Position numbers and translations under genes: made by a program
Notes under the pieces: model-generated
What the model saw: the letters and a program-made list of their open reading frames with translations, nothing else
What the model was told of the DNA's origin: nothing
The model's database searches: none
Assembly (NCBI GenBank): GCA_021737615.1
Contig: JAIPDR010000010.1
Coordinates: 1 to 35,934, forward strand
Source: Desulfohalobiaceae bacterium
Lineage (GTDB): Bacteria > Desulfobacterota > Desulfovibrionia > Desulfovibrionales > Desulfothermaceae
Direction of reading: 5' to 3'
Length of the DNA: 35,934 bases
Shown: in pieces, positions 34,822-35,934 of the stretch
Layout: every line of letters begins with the position of its first letter
How positions within the stretch are numbered: the stretch's first letter is position 1

Positions 34822-35934
34822 TTATGCATGCAAGCTGCTGATAGCGGACAATATATAATCGACTGTCAGGGGGCGCCCGTCATAGCGAAGGACGCTCTGC
34901 TCGATTCCGAACCCTGTTTCCCGCCTGATCAGACCGGCAAACTGAGCAGTGGCGTTGCCTTCCACACTGATCACCGAACCCGCCTTTTGCAGACGCTCCA
35001 GACAATGCTCCGGCAGCAACGGCCAGACCTGGGAGAAATGAAGAGTCGCCACCGACCGGCCTTCGTCCTGCAGCTGATCGGCCGCCTCCAGTACTGCTCC
35101 CCGGCTCGATCCCCAGGCAACCAGTAACAGATCCGGCTCATCCGGCCCCTGGTAATCAGGCGGAAATACTTCCTGCTTGAGGCCTTCCATTTTCTTGAGC
35201 CGCTTGTCGACCATCCTGGTCCTGATGTCCTGATCTTCGGTGATATGTCCGTCCGGGGTATGCTCGTGACTGTCGGCCACCACCAGCTGCTTCCCTTTCC
35301 CGGGGATGATTCGTGGTGAGACCCCTGTCTCGGACCAGGCGTAGCGTTCATAGGTCCCCTCGGCCTGGATGTCGTCGCCCGGCCCGGGAATTTCCGGGAG
35401 ATCATCGAGCTTGAAGGGGGCAACCGACCTGATGGAATCAGTCAGGTACTGATCAACCAGGACAATGCACAGGGTCTGGAAGCGTTCTGCCAGATCAAAG
35501 GCCTTGTGGGTCTGGAAAAAACAATCTTCTATTGATCCCGGGGTCAGGATAGCTCTGGGAAATTCACCGTGCCCCGAGGACAGGGCCAGCTCCAGATCGG
35601 CCTGCTCGGTCCTGGTGGGCAGACCGGTCGCCGGTCCGGGGCGCTGAGCCAGGACTATGACCATGGGTGTCTCCGAGACCCCGATCAGGCTGACCCCCTC
35701 CCCCATCAGGGCAAAACCGCCTCCGGAGGTGGGCACCAAGCTCCGTGCTCCGCTATACGAAGCCCCGACAGCCATGTTCACCGCCGCTATCTCGTCCTCG
35801 GCCTGTTCGCAGACTATCCCGGCCGCATCCGCATGGGCAATGAGGTTCATGGCCACGCTCGTGGCCGGAGACATGGGATAAAATGAGCAAAAATCGACCC
35901 CTGCGGCCATGGCACCCAGGGCCATGGCTTCACT
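34822..35934 (-). CDS. korA: 2-oxoacid:ferredoxin oxidoreductase alpha subunit, cut by the window edge
   Basis: The visible 370 residues start SEAMALGAMAAG and continue FYPMSPATS, the TPP-pyrimidine motif corresponding to YPITPSS, so the N-terminus lies outside the window. A gamma domain may precede it, as in fused KorA chains of about 570 aa. LVPTSGGGFALMGEGVSLIG, GPATGLPTRTEQADL and the C-terminal transketolase-type domain ending in LVAWGSSRGAVLEAADQL are clear. Met and Ala replace Ile and Ser in the usual YPITPSS, a mild divergence. With korB it forms a catalytic pair that reduces ferredoxin. Confidence 0.92.
   Translation of the reverse strand, partial: SEAMALGAMAAGVDFCSFYPMSPATSVAMNLIAHADAAGIVCEQAEDEIAAVNMAVGASYSGARSLVPTSGGGFALMGEGVSLIGVSETPMVIVLAQRPGPATGLPTRTEQADLELALSSGHGEFPRAILTPGSIEDCFFQTHKAFDLAERFQTLCIVLVDQYLTDSIRSVAPFKLDDLPEIPGPGDDIQAEGTYERYAWSETGVSPRIIPGKGKQLVVADSHEHTPDGHITEDQDIRTRMVDKRLKKMEGLKQEVFPPDYQGPDEPDLLLVAWGSSRGAVLEAADQLQDEGRSVATLHFSQVWPLLPEHCLERLQKAGSVISVEGNATAQFAGLIRRETGFGIEQSVLRYDGRPLTVDYILSAISSLHA

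Overview
The window looks like a chromosome segment of an anaerobic deltaproteobacterium, most likely a sulfate reducer of the Desulfovibrionales (inference). The evidence is a single-chain pyruvate:ferredoxin oxidoreductase of 1232 aa with a Desulfovibrio-type C-terminal extension, a second 2-oxoacid:ferredoxin oxidoreductase, an Etf/FixC electron-transfer cluster with a ferredoxin-fused EtfA, a tungsten/molybdenum-type aldehyde oxidoreductase, a probable selenoprotein and sigma-54-type promoters. I see no rRNA, tRNA, CRISPR array, integrase or transposase gene.

Layout. 0.3-5.5 kb (minus strand): parB-like mini-gene, etfB, a periplasmic cytochrome c peroxidase-like gene, ferredoxin-etfA and fixC. 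5.7-7.1 kb: a DJ-1/PfpI and Hsp20 stress pair, then a small unknown gene. 7.3-8.6 kb: a type I GAPDH behind a textbook -24/-12 promoter with two upstream palindromes. 8.7-12.0 kb: a small unknown protein, a cysteinyl-tRNA-synthetase-like protein that has lost two zinc ligands, and a NodIJ-type ABC exporter. 12.3-14.1 kb: a truncated DUF2267 gene, a MITE-like repeat, and a tight four-gene membrane-stress operon ending in a thioredoxin-fold gene in which an in-frame UGA replaces the first Cys of the CxxC site. 14.6-18.3 kb: PFOR. 18.5-21.5 kb: membrane zinc-ribbon protein, hibernation factor fused to a cold-shock domain, DUF2267 protein and a bacterial eRF1-like (baeRF) protein. 21.6-26.4 kb: PAP2 phosphatase, MutM, an orphan proteasome-like Ntn hydrolase with its own -24/-12 promoter and paired palindromes, a phosphoribosyltransferase, and a Cys-rich PAS histidine kinase. 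26.6-32.9 kb: two unknown genes, a three-subunit periplasmic aldehyde oxidoreductase and an AmrS-like radical SAM protein. 33.4 kb to the end: a universal stress protein and a KorAB-type oxidoreductase that runs off the right edge.

The genes fall into two themes: low-potential electron flow (Etf/FixC, PFOR, KorAB, aldehyde oxidoreductase) and stress or ribosome protection (PfpI, Hsp20, DUF883-like, selenothioredoxin, HPF-CSD, baeRF, Ntn hydrolase, UspA). The intergenic DNA is rich in short dispersed repeats, several of which abut the stress genes. The three most notable observations are the probable UxxC selenoprotein, the matching sigma-54 promoter plus 32-bp-spaced palindrome pairs at gapA and the Ntn hydrolase gene, and the zinc-site-degenerate CysRS paralogue coupled to an ABC exporter.
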